From positions 62,001 through 126,000 of the forward strand of contig JAUVZD010000007.1 of the NCBI GenBank assembly GCA_030602715.1: 64,000 bases of DNA. Reading direction: 5' to 3'. The notes beneath the pieces are model-generated. The model ran no database searches. It had not been told where the DNA came from and worked only from the letters and a program-made list of their open reading frames with translations. The translations under genes were made by a program, and so were the position numbers. Positions 24,412 through 33,113 of this stretch are shown here, piece by piece (within the stretch, counting starts at the first letter, position 1; each line of letters begins with the position of its first letter). Source of the DNA: Candidatus Coatesiibacteriota bacterium (GTDB lineage Bacteria > RBG-13-66-14 > B26-G2 > JAUVZD01).

Positions 24412-24433
24412 AAAAAGCCCACCGTAAGTGGGC
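24412..24433 (-). terminator. Terminator of the PD40 gene unit
   Basis: Minus strand GCCCAC, loop TTACG, GTGGGC, then TTTTTC. It lies about 20 bases after the stop at 24453. Confidence 0.85.
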
Positions 24434-24452
24434 AAAGATTTGACCGAGAATG

Positions 24453-25349
24453 CTAATCCCTATACAATATCGCCTTTATGCGGTCAAAGGAGGGGGGGCT
24501 GGTGCTCACCTCCCAACTGACCGAGTAGATATCGTAACCGCCATAACCATCCATCCTGACGGAGGTAAAGTAGAGCAGATTCTCCTCGGCGTCAAAGAAA
24601 GCTCCCCACTCCGGGCTGGATGAGCTGATGAAATCGGGCAGACGCTGTGCTTTCTCCCAGCCCTCGTCGGTGAGATGGGAGTAGAAGATGTCGTAATCGC
24701 CTGCTTGCAGGAGCACATTGGAACTCCACATAAGCAGGTTGTGGGTGAAGAAGGGGTATTTCTCGTTATAAGCGGTATTTATACGACTGCCCAGGTTGAG
24801 CGGTTCGCTCCATCCCCCTTCAGTGCGCAGGCTGACCCAGATATCCAGTCCCCCGAAGCCCCCTTCCCTGTCGCAGCAGAAGAAGAGCATCTCCCCGTCC
24901 TCGGATATACAGGGCGCCGCCTCCACCCCGGGGGTACTTATGGGCTCACCCAGATTCTGGGGCTTCTGCCACTTCCCCTTCACCCTGCGGGAGAAATATA
25001 TGTCCTCACTTCCCAAGCCGTCGGGTCGGTTAGAGTGGAAGTAAAGCACATCAGCCCATCCATCAAATGACGGCGAGGCGTCAAGATAAGGGGTGTTGAC
25101 GCCTGCAAGCTCCTCCGCCATCATCCAGCCCTCGGTGGAGGGGTCTATATAGAATATATCCCAATCGCCTGAGCCACCCATGTGGTCCCGGGCGGAGAAA
25201 TACAACATCCCCTCATAGACGGTGGCATCACCCTCATCAAGGTAGGAGTTGACCTCCTCGCCGAGGTTCTTCACCTCTCCCCACACCTGAGCCCAGGCCG
25301 GAAGGGGAGCCGTAAAGAGAGATACCACAATGAGCACCAGATAACGCAT
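24453..25349 (-). CDS. Exported PD40/TolB-like beta-propeller protein
   Basis: 298 residues. A signal peptide (LVLIVVSLFTAPLPAWAQ) precedes four to five PD40-type repeats. They are recognisable from the endings GSGDWDIFYI, GSEDIYFS, GGLDIWVS, AGDYDIFYS and GGYDIYSV, each after an LYFxS or LFFxC strand. Such propellers occur in OmpA/Pal-associated proteins and in T9SS-linked envelope proteins, where they bind partners. The absence of an OmpA domain is notable. It is probably cotranscribed with the small membrane protein gene 64 bases upstream. Confidence 0.85.
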   Translation of the reverse strand: MRYLVLIVVSLFTAPLPAWAQVWGEVKNLGEEVNSYLDEGDATVYEGMLYFSARDHMGGSGDWDIFYIDPSTEGWMMAEELAGVNTPYLDASPSFDGWADVLYFHSNRPDGLGSEDIYFSRRVKGKWQKPQNLGEPISTPGVEAAPCISEDGEMLFFCCDREGGFGGLDIWVSLRTEGGWSEPLNLGSRINTAYNEKYPFFTHNLLMWSSNVLLQAGDYDIFYSHLTDEGWEKAQRLPDFISSSSPEWGAFFDAEENLLYFTSVRMDGYGGYDIYSVSWEVSTSPPSFDRIKAILYRD

Positions 25350-25413
25350 GGATTACCCCAAGTGCCAGAAGTGTATCACAGGGGAGCTTCCCGGTCAAGT
25401 GTTGAGAAGAGAC

Positions 25414-25683
25414 TCAGGCCCCAACATCGCTCCCTTCCCTCCGCAAGAAGAGAGCCCAGACGAGCAGGAGATAGCCGGTTAAGGTGAGGAAGAAGACCAC
25501 CACCGGCAAGATGCCCACGGAAGCCTTCCCCACCGACTGGATAAGATAGACCAGGGAAAAAGGCAGAAAGGCAATGCCCACCCAAAAAAGCTTTCGTCTC
25601 CTCCACCGCCTGATGCCGAGGATTAAGATGATGAGTGCAAATATCAGATTGAGCAGGGGTAGATTCTGTGAGAATATCTCCAT
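25414..25683 (-). CDS. Small integral membrane protein, unknown
   Basis: 89 residues with three hydrophobic helices (about 9-23, 32-48 and 57-77) separated by RRWRRRK and short loops. The positive-inside rule places the first loop in the cytoplasm. AAAGGAG six bases before the ATG supports translation. No family recognised. Confidence 0.65.
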   Translation of the reverse strand: MEIFSQNLPLLNLIFALIILILGIRRWRRRKLFWVGIAFLPFSLVYLIQSVGKASVGILPVVVFFLTLTGYLLLVWALFLRREGSDVGA

Positions 25684-25751
25684 GGATTCTCCTTTCTTTG
25701 ATTCAGTGGTTAATCATACGAAATTTCAGTCCAGAATTCACTTTTTTCAGG

Positions 25752-25780
25752 TTGTATAAATACGGGAAAAACGTTATATT
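25752..25780 (+). promoter_or_regulatory. Promoter of the M1 peptidase gene
   Basis: TTGTAT (25752-25757), 17 bases, TATATT (25775-25780). The start near 25787 leaves a leader of about 38 bases. Confidence 0.55.
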
Positions 25781-25824
25781 AGTGTAACATACCAACTCAC
25801 CTCTAATCCTGGAAGGAACAAAGG

Positions 25825-28086
25825 ATGAAAGTAAAATTTGTATTGATAGGCGTCTTTTCTGCCCTAATCTTCGCCTTCTGCGCCCAGGCGGACCAGCCGG
25901 AGTGGTCCTTTGAGGGCTACGACCAGTTCCTTAAGTGGCGACAGGAGCAGAACGAGCGACTGCCACAGACGCTGGACAGTGAAGCAGAACACAACTACGA
26001 TGTCAAAGCCTACTACATCTACCTAGATGTTGATATAACCGGTGAATATATCCAGGGATACTGCACGGTCACCATGGAAAGCACCATTGCCGGCTTGGAC
26101 ACCGTGGAGTTGGACCTGCGCAGTCTGACCGTTACCGACTGCGAGTTCAACGGTTCAAGCGCATCATACAGCCAGGACACCTATCTGATAACCATCTATC
26201 TACCCACCCCTCAAAATCCGGGCACCGACTTTGATGTAACCGTCTATTATGAGGGCAATCCCGCAGACGGAATGTTCTTTGATACCGACCCGGTCTGCGC
26301 CTTCACCCTCACCGAGCCGACGGAATCCCGCTTCTGGTATCCCTGCTACGACGACCCTTCGGACAAAGCCGACCACTGCGATGTGGTCATCACCGTTGAC
26401 GGCGACTACGAAGTCGCTGGAAATGGACTGGAGGTCTGGCGCAGTTACTCCGGCGGACGCACCATCTCCCACTGGTATGAGTCCCACCCCATTCCCACCT
26501 ACCTGGTCGCCGTCGCCATCTGCGACTATTCCGTGCTGGAGGACAGCTATCAGGGAATGCCGCTCAAATACTATGTCTATCCGGGGGAGGAGAGCGACGC
26601 CTGGATCGCCTTTGAGCATACCTCGGATATGTTTGACCTCTTCAATGATATTTATAGCACCTATCCCTTCCAAGACGAGAAATACGCCATCGCCGAGCTA
26701 CCCTTCGGCGGGGGAATGGAGCAAACCACCTGCTGTTTTCTGGGCGAATACTGGGTCATGCCTTCTCACTCTTCGGACTGGATACTTGCCCACGAACTCT
26801 CCCACCAGTGGTGGGGCGATTGGGTTACTTGTGGCACCTGGATGGATATCTGGCTCAACGAGGGTTTCGCCACCTACAGCGACGCCCTCTTCGCCCAATA
26901 TTTCTACGGCGAGGAAGCCTTCCAGAACCGCATGCAGAATTTCGCCGATGCCTACTTTGAGGAGGACTCATGGTATCGCTTCCCCATCTATGACCCGCTA
27001 TATATGTGGGGGGCGACGGTCTATGAGAAGGGGGCTTGGATTCTGCACATGATGCGCAGAGTATTTGACGACGATGACCAGTTCTTCCAGATGCTCCGTA
27101 ATTACGGTAACGCCCACGCCTACAGCACGGCTATTACCAGCGAATTCCAGACTGCTGTGGAGGCAGGCTACGGCGACGACTTCAGCTGGTTCTTTGATGA
27201 ATGGGTCTATCTGGCTGGATATCCGGAGATAGAATATGGGTGGACGGCTGACGGCAATACCGCCACTCTGTATCTATATCAGGTGCAGGAAGTTGACGAC
27301 CTGACCCCCCTCTTTGAGATGCCGGTGGATGTTCGCCTCACCACCACCGCAGGCGCTGAGGACTTTGAAATCTGGATGAGTCAAGAATCGGAGACTTTTG
27401 AGTTCACCGCCTCCGGGGAGATCACCGACCTGGAGTTTGACCCGGATAACTGGCTCCTGTGCACAAAGGATGAGACCATAGACGTAGCATTGCACTACTT
27501 CAGCGCAACCGCCACCGCATCGGGCATCAACCTCTCCTGGGAGATTTCAAGCGACGAGGAAATCTTCGGGTTCAACCTCTACCGCCGTTTACTGGATACC
27601 GATGCCGACCAAACGCCGGAATCCATCGGGGTAAAGAGCAATGCGAACTCATCCGGTGCATGGAGCAAGATCAACGAGCAACCCATTACCGGCGAAAATC
27701 CCTACTCCTATCTTGACCGGGGGGTATTTGAGGAAAAGAGATACGAATATCGGCTGGAGGTGATAATCATAGCGGGGAAGAGGACCATCGGCAACACAGA
27801 GGTCATCGCCTCCACCACTCCCGGCTCCTTCGCCCTGCTACAGAACTACCCCAACCCCTGGAGCGAGACCACCACCATAACCTTCACCCTGCCGGAAGCC
27901 TGCGAGATCTCCCTTGGTATATACGATATCTCCGGCAGGCTGGTGAAGGAGGTCGCCTGTGGTTATTACCAGAGCGGTGAGCACCAACTCACCCTGGACA
28001 ACTCCCAACTCAGCAGCGGAGTATATGTCCTGCGCCTGTCAAATAGTGAACAGATGTCCTTCAGCAAGATGGTCTTTGCTAAATAA
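25825..28086 (+). CDS. Secreted M1-family aminopeptidase with type IX sorting domain
   Basis: 753 residues. Signal peptide 1-21 (ends FCAQA). The M1 fold follows, with exopeptidase motif GGGMEQTT just ahead of the catalytic HELSHQWW, in which H323, E324 and H327 bind or act at zinc, and E346 in WLNEGFATYSD as third ligand. The spacing HExxH-18-E is correct. It trims N-terminal residues from peptides outside the cell. Residues about 500-650 form a fibronectin-like spacer (FGFNLYRRLLD...). The last 85 residues (FALLQNYPNPWSETTTITF to MVFAK) are a type A sorting domain recognised by the type IX secretion system. This is the best lineage marker in the window. GGAAGG lies upstream of the ATG. Confidence 0.95.
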   Translation: MKVKFVLIGVFSALIFAFCAQADQPEWSFEGYDQFLKWRQEQNERLPQTLDSEAEHNYDVKAYYIYLDVDITGEYIQGYCTVTMESTIAGLDTVELDLRSLTVTDCEFNGSSASYSQDTYLITIYLPTPQNPGTDFDVTVYYEGNPADGMFFDTDPVCAFTLTEPTESRFWYPCYDDPSDKADHCDVVITVDGDYEVAGNGLEVWRSYSGGRTISHWYESHPIPTYLVAVAICDYSVLEDSYQGMPLKYYVYPGEESDAWIAFEHTSDMFDLFNDIYSTYPFQDEKYAIAELPFGGGMEQTTCCFLGEYWVMPSHSSDWILAHELSHQWWGDWVTCGTWMDIWLNEGFATYSDALFAQYFYGEEAFQNRMQNFADAYFEEDSWYRFPIYDPLYMWGATVYEKGAWILHMMRRVFDDDDQFFQMLRNYGNAHAYSTAITSEFQTAVEAGYGDDFSWFFDEWVYLAGYPEIEYGWTADGNTATLYLYQVQEVDDLTPLFEMPVDVRLTTTAGAEDFEIWMSQESETFEFTASGEITDLEFDPDNWLLCTKDETIDVALHYFSATATASGINLSWEISSDEEIFGFNLYRRLLDTDADQTPESIGVKSNANSSGAWSKINEQPITGENPYSYLDRGVFEEKRYEYRLEVIIIAGKRTIGNTEVIASTTPGSFALLQNYPNPWSETTTITFTLPEACEISLGIYDISGRLVKEVACGYYQSGEHQLTLDNSQLSSGVYVLRLSNSEQMSFSKMVFAK

Positions 28087-28107
28087 AGAATAAGCATAAA
28101 GGTAATT

Positions 28108-28136
28108 GGGGCGGTTTTAAAACCGTCCCTTTTTTT
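28108..28136 (+). terminator. Terminator of the M1 peptidase gene
   Basis: GGGCGGTTTT pairs with AAAACCGTCCC with one unpaired base. Seven T follow (28130-28136). Confidence 0.8.
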
Positions 28137-28447
28137 ACACATTTTTTTAATTTTATGATATAATTATTCCACAAAGAATAAACAGCATTATTACATTATT
28201 TCATGCTAATAAATAGAATACTCAATGATTAGAGTATTCGAATCTGAGAGACTGTAACACCATAAATTCCAAAACAAAGGAGGTCGGCGCCGGGTTAACC
28301 AAGCTTTATCCTACACCAACCATCGGGGATTATTTGACTGAATACCATTAGAGTTGCGTCCCCAGGGCATACTCTCTCTCACCCTAAACAAGAATTTGCC
28401 CAATCCACAAAGGGATAAAAAAGGGATATTGGGCAGGGAGGAATACT
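28137..28447 (+). promoter_or_regulatory. Leader region of the response regulator gene
   Basis: This gene-free stretch has a TATAAT at 28159-28164 without a convincing -35 box. TGCCCAAT (28397-28404) pairs perfectly with ATTGGGCA (28428-28435) directly before the GGGAGG ribosome site (28436-28441). The hairpin could control translation. I see no known riboswitch in it. Confidence 0.4.
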
Positions 28448-28876
28448 ATGTTTTACTACGCTCAGTTGTTATGTTCTGCACTGCAAAGCTCAAAGAAGAT
28501 CCTGATAGTTGATGACCATCCGGATATAGTGGATATCATCTACTACTTCATCACCTTAAGTTGCGATCAAACCTTCAAAATTTACAAAGCCAGCGACGGC
28601 AAAGAAGCTCTGACAATTGTTAAGAAAGACAGACCGGACCTGATTTTTCTGGACCTGCATATGCCGGTTATGAACGGCTTTGAAGTCTGCCAAACCCTAA
28701 AATCGGACGACAAATTCTCCAATATCCCCATCGTTATCGTCTCCGCCTATCTAAGTAAGGAGAATATTGACAGGATAATCTCCTTGGGCGCAGACATGTT
28801 TATAAAGAAGCCCATTGAAATAGAAGAACTTTTAGGGGCTATTGAGAAATTTGTGACCAACCGAACGACATCCTAA
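28448..28876 (+). CDS. Single-domain response regulator (CheY-like receiver)
   Basis: 142 residues. Acidic pair D22-D23 in ILIVDDHPD, phosphoacceptor D69 in IFLDLHMP, the switch Ser near 99 in VIVSAY and the Lys at 120-121 in IKKPIE are all present. There is no output domain, so it must act by binding a partner or passing phosphate on. An extra 15-residue N-terminus (FYYAQLLCSALQSSK) precedes the fold. GGGAGG sits six bases before the ATG. The histidine kinase gene starts 357 bases downstream and is the obvious partner, although a hairpin separates them. Confidence 0.93.
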   Translation: MFYYAQLLCSALQSSKKILIVDDHPDIVDIIYYFITLSCDQTFKIYKASDGKEALTIVKKDRPDLIFLDLHMPVMNGFEVCQTLKSDDKFSNIPIVIVSAYLSKENIDRIISLGADMFIKKPIEIEELLGAIEKFVTNRTTS

Positions 28877-28987
28877 ATCCTTATGAGTTCTTAATAACCG
28901 GCAGGTTGAGCTATGGATGAAATAAATTGGAGAATTCCCTACCAACTAAACGATACCCTACGTACATCTTCATCCCCAAAAGGATAT

Positions 28988-29014
28988 AAAAGGTCGTTTA
29001 CGCAACGACCTTTT
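28988..29014 (+). terminator. Terminator-like hairpin between receiver and kinase genes
   Basis: Perfect 11-base stem AAAAGGTCGTT (28988-28998) with AACGACCTTTT (29004-29014), loop TACGC. The 3' arm ends in four T. Confidence 0.65.
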
Positions 29015-29233
29015 GTATACAGCCTCCTTTTAAAATCAATGTAGAAATCTCCCCCTCAAAAAACTCCGGCGACATCTCCCTTTCCAGTTGATTTTGGTAA
29101 AACGAAATCTTAGTATTGTATTGTATAAATAGTCCGGCGATGACCGTCTTAACCACTCTTATTGGCCAAGAAATCCCAAAATTTTTGCCATCCACCGATC
29201 AAAATAGGTTCCATCGTCAAGAGGAGTTTAGAT

Positions 29234-31249
29234 ATGAATGACACAATAAAGACAAAAAAGCAACTTATAGATGAGTTAAAAAAACTCAGGCGAAAGGTAT
29301 CCCATCTGGATAAGTTGAAGGTCAAAGGCCGGAAAGAGGAGGAGGCTTTTTCCGAATCGGAGGAGAAGTATCGCACCACCTTTGAATCAACGGGAACGGC
29401 AACGGTAATCATTGAGGAGGATACAACTCTATCCACGGTTAACTCGGAATTTGAAAGGCTCTGTGGATACTCAAGGGAGGAAATAGAGGGGAAAAAGAGC
29501 TGGACTGAATTTGTGGTGAAAGAGGACCTGGAAAGGATGAAGGAATATCATCGTCAAAGAAGAACTGAAGAGGGAGCCGCTCCAACAAACTATGAATTTC
29601 GCTTTATTGACCGACATGGCAATATCAAAGAGATATTTCTGACCACCGCCGTAATTCCTGGAACGAAAAGGAGCGTGGCATCTTTACTGGACATCACCGA
29701 GCGCAAGCGGGCGGAGGAAGCCCTGCGCCATTCAGAGGAACGCTACCGCACACTCACCGCCAACATCCCCGTCGGGGTCTTCCGAACGACAGCGGACCCC
29801 GAAGGTCACCTGCTTTCAGTCAATCCAGCACTGGCAAGGATGTTCGGCTACAATAAGCCAGAAGCGATGTCGGAAACTCGAGTCGCCGACCTATACCTAA
29901 ACCATGATGACCGTAAGAAGTTTGTGGAAGCGGTGAGCTCAGCAGGGGCTATATCAAACTATGAAGTCCAATTTAAGCGGAAGGATGGAACGTCTTTTTG
30001 GGGGTCGCTCAACGCAAGGGCTGTTACCGATGGTAGCGGAAAGGTGGCATACTTTGACGGCATTTTGGAGGACATCACCGAGCGCAAACGGGCGGAGGAG
30101 GCACTGAGAAAACAGAAAGAGAAAGCACAGAGGTATCTTGACATTTCCGGGGTTATGTTCGTTGTCATAGGTTCCGACCAAAAAGTTTCCCTCATAAATA
30201 AAAAGGGGGGGGAGATCCTAGGGTATAGCGAAGAGGATATCATTGGCAAGAACTGGTTTGATAATTTTCTTCCAGAAAGGACTAGGGAGGACATAAAAGC
30301 GCGTTTTGATGTGTTGATGTCCGGAGAGAAGGATCCGGATCCATACTTTGAAAATCCTATTTTGACCAAAGACGGTGAGGAAAGGATAATCCTCTGGCAC
30401 AATACAATATTGACCGATGATTCGGGCAAAATAATCGGCAATCTTAGTTCAGGTGAAGACATCACCGAGCGCAAGCAGTACTTCAGCGACCTGAACGAGT
30501 ATTCTAAGGCTCTGGAAAGTCTGCTCAAGGAGCGCTCCGAATTCTTCTCCATGGCTTCCCACGAACTGCGCACCCCTATCACCGTGGTCAACGGTTACCT
30601 GGACATCATGGAAAGAAACCTGGAAGATATGGACAGAGCCCAAATCCATGAAACCATCAAAAAGGCAATGGAACATTCCGAAAGACTCACCTTATTGGTA
30701 GAGACCCTGCTGGATATTTCCAAGATAGAGGACGCAAAATCTATCTTGTCCAGTGAGGTCTGCGAGATAGAGCCGATAGTCAAGCGAGCACTAAACCTCT
30801 GCGAACACCAGGCGCAGGAGAAACAGATTACCTGCCACTTTGAAGGTTTTGACTGTGGAGATAGAAAGCCTTATGTGATTGGTGACGCCCTAGCCATTGA
30901 AAATGTGTTACTCAACATCCTGGGAAACGCCATCAAATATTCAAACGAGGGTAGCGAGGTAATTATCAGATGTGACACCGAAGATGATACCCTGCGCCTT
31001 GACTGCATTGACCAGGGCATCGGTCTCCCCCCCGGGGTGGAGAAGAGGATATTTGAGGAGTTCTACCGTGTGGAGCAGGGCGGTGAACTGAAGAAGAGCG
31101 GAACCGGGTTGGGCTTGAGCATCGCCAGACGGCTGGTGGAGCGAATGGGAGGAAGGATATGGGCACACAGCGAAGGGCTTAACGAAGGAACCACAGTCAG
31201 TTTCACCCTACCACTGGCAAAATCCAAGAACCTTGCAGAAAAGGAGTAA
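29234..31249 (+). CDS. Sensor histidine kinase with three PAS domains
   Basis: 671 residues, no membrane segment, so a cytoplasmic sensor. A short coiled coil (TKKQLIDELKKLRRKV) opens the protein. PAS domains span about 44-155, 167-284 and 297-412, and each ends in a DITERK motif. HisKA contains H443 in MASHELRTPI. The ATPase domain shows LLNILGNAIKYSNEG, DQGIGLPPG, FEEFYRV and GTGLGLSIARRLVE. I chose ATG 29234 because AGGAG lies eight bases upstream; the frame extends back to a TTG at 29162 with no ribosome site. It probably phosphorylates the nearby receiver. The signal is unknown and no cofactor-binding residues can be assigned with confidence. Confidence 0.93.
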   Translation: MNDTIKTKKQLIDELKKLRRKVSHLDKLKVKGRKEEEAFSESEEKYRTTFESTGTATVIIEEDTTLSTVNSEFERLCGYSREEIEGKKSWTEFVVKEDLERMKEYHRQRRTEEGAAPTNYEFRFIDRHGNIKEIFLTTAVIPGTKRSVASLLDITERKRAEEALRHSEERYRTLTANIPVGVFRTTADPEGHLLSVNPALARMFGYNKPEAMSETRVADLYLNHDDRKKFVEAVSSAGAISNYEVQFKRKDGTSFWGSLNARAVTDGSGKVAYFDGILEDITERKRAEEALRKQKEKAQRYLDISGVMFVVIGSDQKVSLINKKGGEILGYSEEDIIGKNWFDNFLPERTREDIKARFDVLMSGEKDPDPYFENPILTKDGEERIILWHNTILTDDSGKIIGNLSSGEDITERKQYFSDLNEYSKALESLLKERSEFFSMASHELRTPITVVNGYLDIMERNLEDMDRAQIHETIKKAMEHSERLTLLVETLLDISKIEDAKSILSSEVCEIEPIVKRALNLCEHQAQEKQITCHFEGFDCGDRKPYVIGDALAIENVLLNILGNAIKYSNEGSEVIIRCDTEDDTLRLDCIDQGIGLPPGVEKRIFEEFYRVEQGGELKKSGTGLGLSIARRLVERMGGRIWAHSEGLNEGTTVSFTLPLAKSKNLAEKE

Positions 31250-31630
31250 CGGCGAACCCCCATAATCCACAAAGCTCATTGAGGATATTTATCATAATGA
31301 GTATTCCCATTATAATCCATCCTCAAGAGAAGCCCTCCAATGACGACGAACTACAAGCTCTCCACCGCAACCAACGGACCGCTTCAAAGCCCGTAAAAGA
31401 AGCTCAAAGCCGGTGAAGAGCTCTCCGCTATCCCTGAAATTAAAACGCACAAGCCAATCGGCTCCGGCGGAATTTGCTGGAAGAAACCAGACACAAAAAA
31501 AGGTCCGATGTGGGCTATCTTCCCCATCGAACCCAAAATCCGCACCCCCTTCCCCTACCACCAACATCGGTCATATTCATTAAAATCTTAGTCTTCCAGG
31601 AAAAATCCCCTTTATCCTACCTACTCGTCC
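31250..31630 (+). other. Intergenic stretch with a possible broken small gene
   Basis: The region between convergent genes has no intact gene that I accept. One frame runs from ATG 31340 to TAG 31589-31591 with a single in-frame TAA at 31394-31396. It would encode 83 codons with a plausible composition (KLKAGEELSAIPEIK, then ICWKKPDTKKGPMWAIFP). It may be a decayed or interrupted small gene, or chance. No ribosome site precedes it. Confidence 0.3.
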
Positions 31631-32374
31631 TCAAAAGACGATCGCCGGTCCAAAAGAGATCGCAAATTTATCAGGATGGTCAAATCCGGGAAACTTCATC
31701 AATTCCAACCTGCCCCCTATCCCAACACTCCTTGTGAACAGAAAGTTGGAGAAAACACCAAAGGCAAGCGTCCTCAAAGTGTTATGGTGTCCACCGCTGA
31801 CGTCCCCCTCAAGATAAAGTCTATAACCGATGTATGGGTCCACAAAGGAACCCCTATTGTCAAGATTGACCATAATCCCGAACTTGGGGATGGGGGCAAA
31901 CTCAACCACAACCATCCCATCGCCGAAATAGCTCTTGATGAACATCCCCACGCCTAGATGAGGATTGACCTTCACCCCCCGCAACAGGAAGAACTGGAAG
32001 AAGCTGTCCAAGCAAAAGCTGTGTACCTTTTCCCTCTTGGAATAGTATGGGACGATGTGGATGGCATACGACTCACCGATATTGTTGAAGGTAAAGGGGA
32101 ACATGGTGTCAAATTCGGTATGTTTATATAAAGTGCTACGAACCAGACCGATGCCCGGGGAAAATATGGTGACCGTCTTCTCCCGATAGTCCAACCGATT
32201 GTTCTCATCTATGGGCAGAGCGTAAAAATTAAAACCGCAGTCCGGACACTCCCCCTTATGAACTTCAACTACCGCATGACAGCGGGGACAAGTCTTAACA
32301 TCCCCGGCATAGACCGCAGAAACAGCCGCAACTACCAAAAACAGAACTAAAACTATCCTCAACCACACCTTCAT
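31631..32374 (-). CDS. Exported protein with N-terminal zinc ribbon and beta-barrel-like body
   Basis: 247 residues. A clear signal peptide (WLRIVLVLFLVVAAVSAVYAG) is followed at once by CPRCH and CPDCG, a four-Cys zinc ribbon of a kind normally found in cytoplasmic proteins. The remainder alternates short strands with glycine turns (GVGMFIKSYFGDG, DPYIGYRLYLEG, GVFSNFLFTRSVGIGGRLEL) and ends FGPAIVF, as outer-membrane barrels do. I know no named family with this pairing. The protein may sit in the outer membrane with a periplasmic metal-bound knob. Confidence 0.65.
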   Translation of the reverse strand: MKVWLRIVLVLFLVVAAVSAVYAGDVKTCPRCHAVVEVHKGECPDCGFNFYALPIDENNRLDYREKTVTIFSPGIGLVRSTLYKHTEFDTMFPFTFNNIGESYAIHIVPYYSKREKVHSFCLDSFFQFFLLRGVKVNPHLGVGMFIKSYFGDGMVVVEFAPIPKFGIMVNLDNRGSFVDPYIGYRLYLEGDVSGGHHNTLRTLAFGVFSNFLFTRSVGIGGRLELMKFPGFDHPDKFAISFGPAIVF

Positions 32375-32516
32375 TTCCTTCTTCCTCTGTCAGCTTCAGC
32401 TTCTTTATGAATATCACAATAGCTGTTCACTAAAATTCTTTAATAAACTTACCAAAACAAATCTTAAAGTCAAGCGGTTAGTAAAATATTTCTTAAATAA
32501 AGGAGTAGCTTCCGCT

Positions 32517-33053
32517 TCATTTTCCAAAATTGTTGAGATATCCCATAAGCTCTCCTTTTAGCATGTCACGATTTCCCAAAGTCACCCTTATCACCTGCAC
32601 CCCTTCCATACTTTTCAGTCGGTCGCAGATTGGATGGTGCTTCTCCCGAATCACCCCCACCAGAAGTGGAAGTTTTGCCACCACTTGCAGACTTAGGTCG
32701 GCAAATTTTTGGGAATACATCTCCATAGCCCCAAACTCATCAACAAGTAAGGGGCATCCTTCGCCAAGTGCCCTTTGCATCTCCCCCACCATCAAGTTGT
32801 CTATATCGGTTACATTGATTCCATAACGGCCCAAGCGGGGCGAGCCTTTAATATTCACCTGGGCGAGAATTCCCCGGCGCCCGTCCAATGTAGAGATGGA
32901 AAACCCCACCCTCCTTCCCCCCTCCCTGATCTCACCAGTTGTGAAGCCCACCCCTCCAAGAGATAGCATCGGGGGTATCCCCGCTTTGACCAGAGTGGTC
33001 TTTCCCACGCCCGGTGAGCCGGTGAATAGAATGACCCTTGTTGATGTATCAAT
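32517..33053 (-). CDS. THEP1-like nucleoside-triphosphatase with no canonical start codon
   Basis: A P-loop NTPase of the THEP1 family, which hydrolyses ATP and GTP in vitro; the cellular role is unknown. The Walker A is TGSPGVGKTT and the Walker B-like LLVDEFGAMEMYS is characteristic. The first ATG, GTG or TTG in frame is a GTG at 33008 that lies inside the Walker A itself and would remove half of it. The open frame continues upstream to about 33105. ATT at 33051-33053 would give a family-length protein of 178 residues starting IDTSTRVILFTG. AGG lies four bases before it. A TTG at 33050-33052 is out of frame by one. So this is an ATT start, a frameshifted gene or a sequence error. Confidence 0.75.
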   Translation of the reverse strand: MDTSTRVILFTGSPGVGKTTLVKAGIPPMLSLGGVGFTTGEIREGGRRVGFSISTLDGRRGILAQVNIKGSPRLGRYGINVTDIDNLMVGEMQRALGEGCPLLVDEFGAMEMYSQKFADLSLQVVAKLPLLVGVIREKHHPICDRLKSMEGVQVIRVTLGNRDMLKGELMGYLNNFGK

Positions 33054-33063
33054 CGCGCCTATA

Positions 33064-33093
33064 AAGAAAACCCCAAACCTATAAAGCTTTGGG
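33064..33093 (-). terminator. Possible terminator between recJ and the THEP1-like gene
   Basis: On the minus strand CCCAAA pairs with TTTGGG (33088-33093 with 33072-33077) around a ten-base loop. GTTTTCTTT follows. The stem is short. Confidence 0.4.
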
Positions 33094-33113
33094 AGATTGG
33101 TTTTTAATTAGCC

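Noticed and set aside
28260-28400. Possible cyclic-di-GMP or other riboswitch upstream of the response regulator
   Set aside because: Some GEMM-like words occur, but the paired helices and tetraloop receptor could not be laid out.
31310-31567. 85-codon minus-strand frame in the 31.3-31.6 kb gap
   Set aside because: No ribosome site, low-complexity composition, and it lies opposite the better candidate broken frame.
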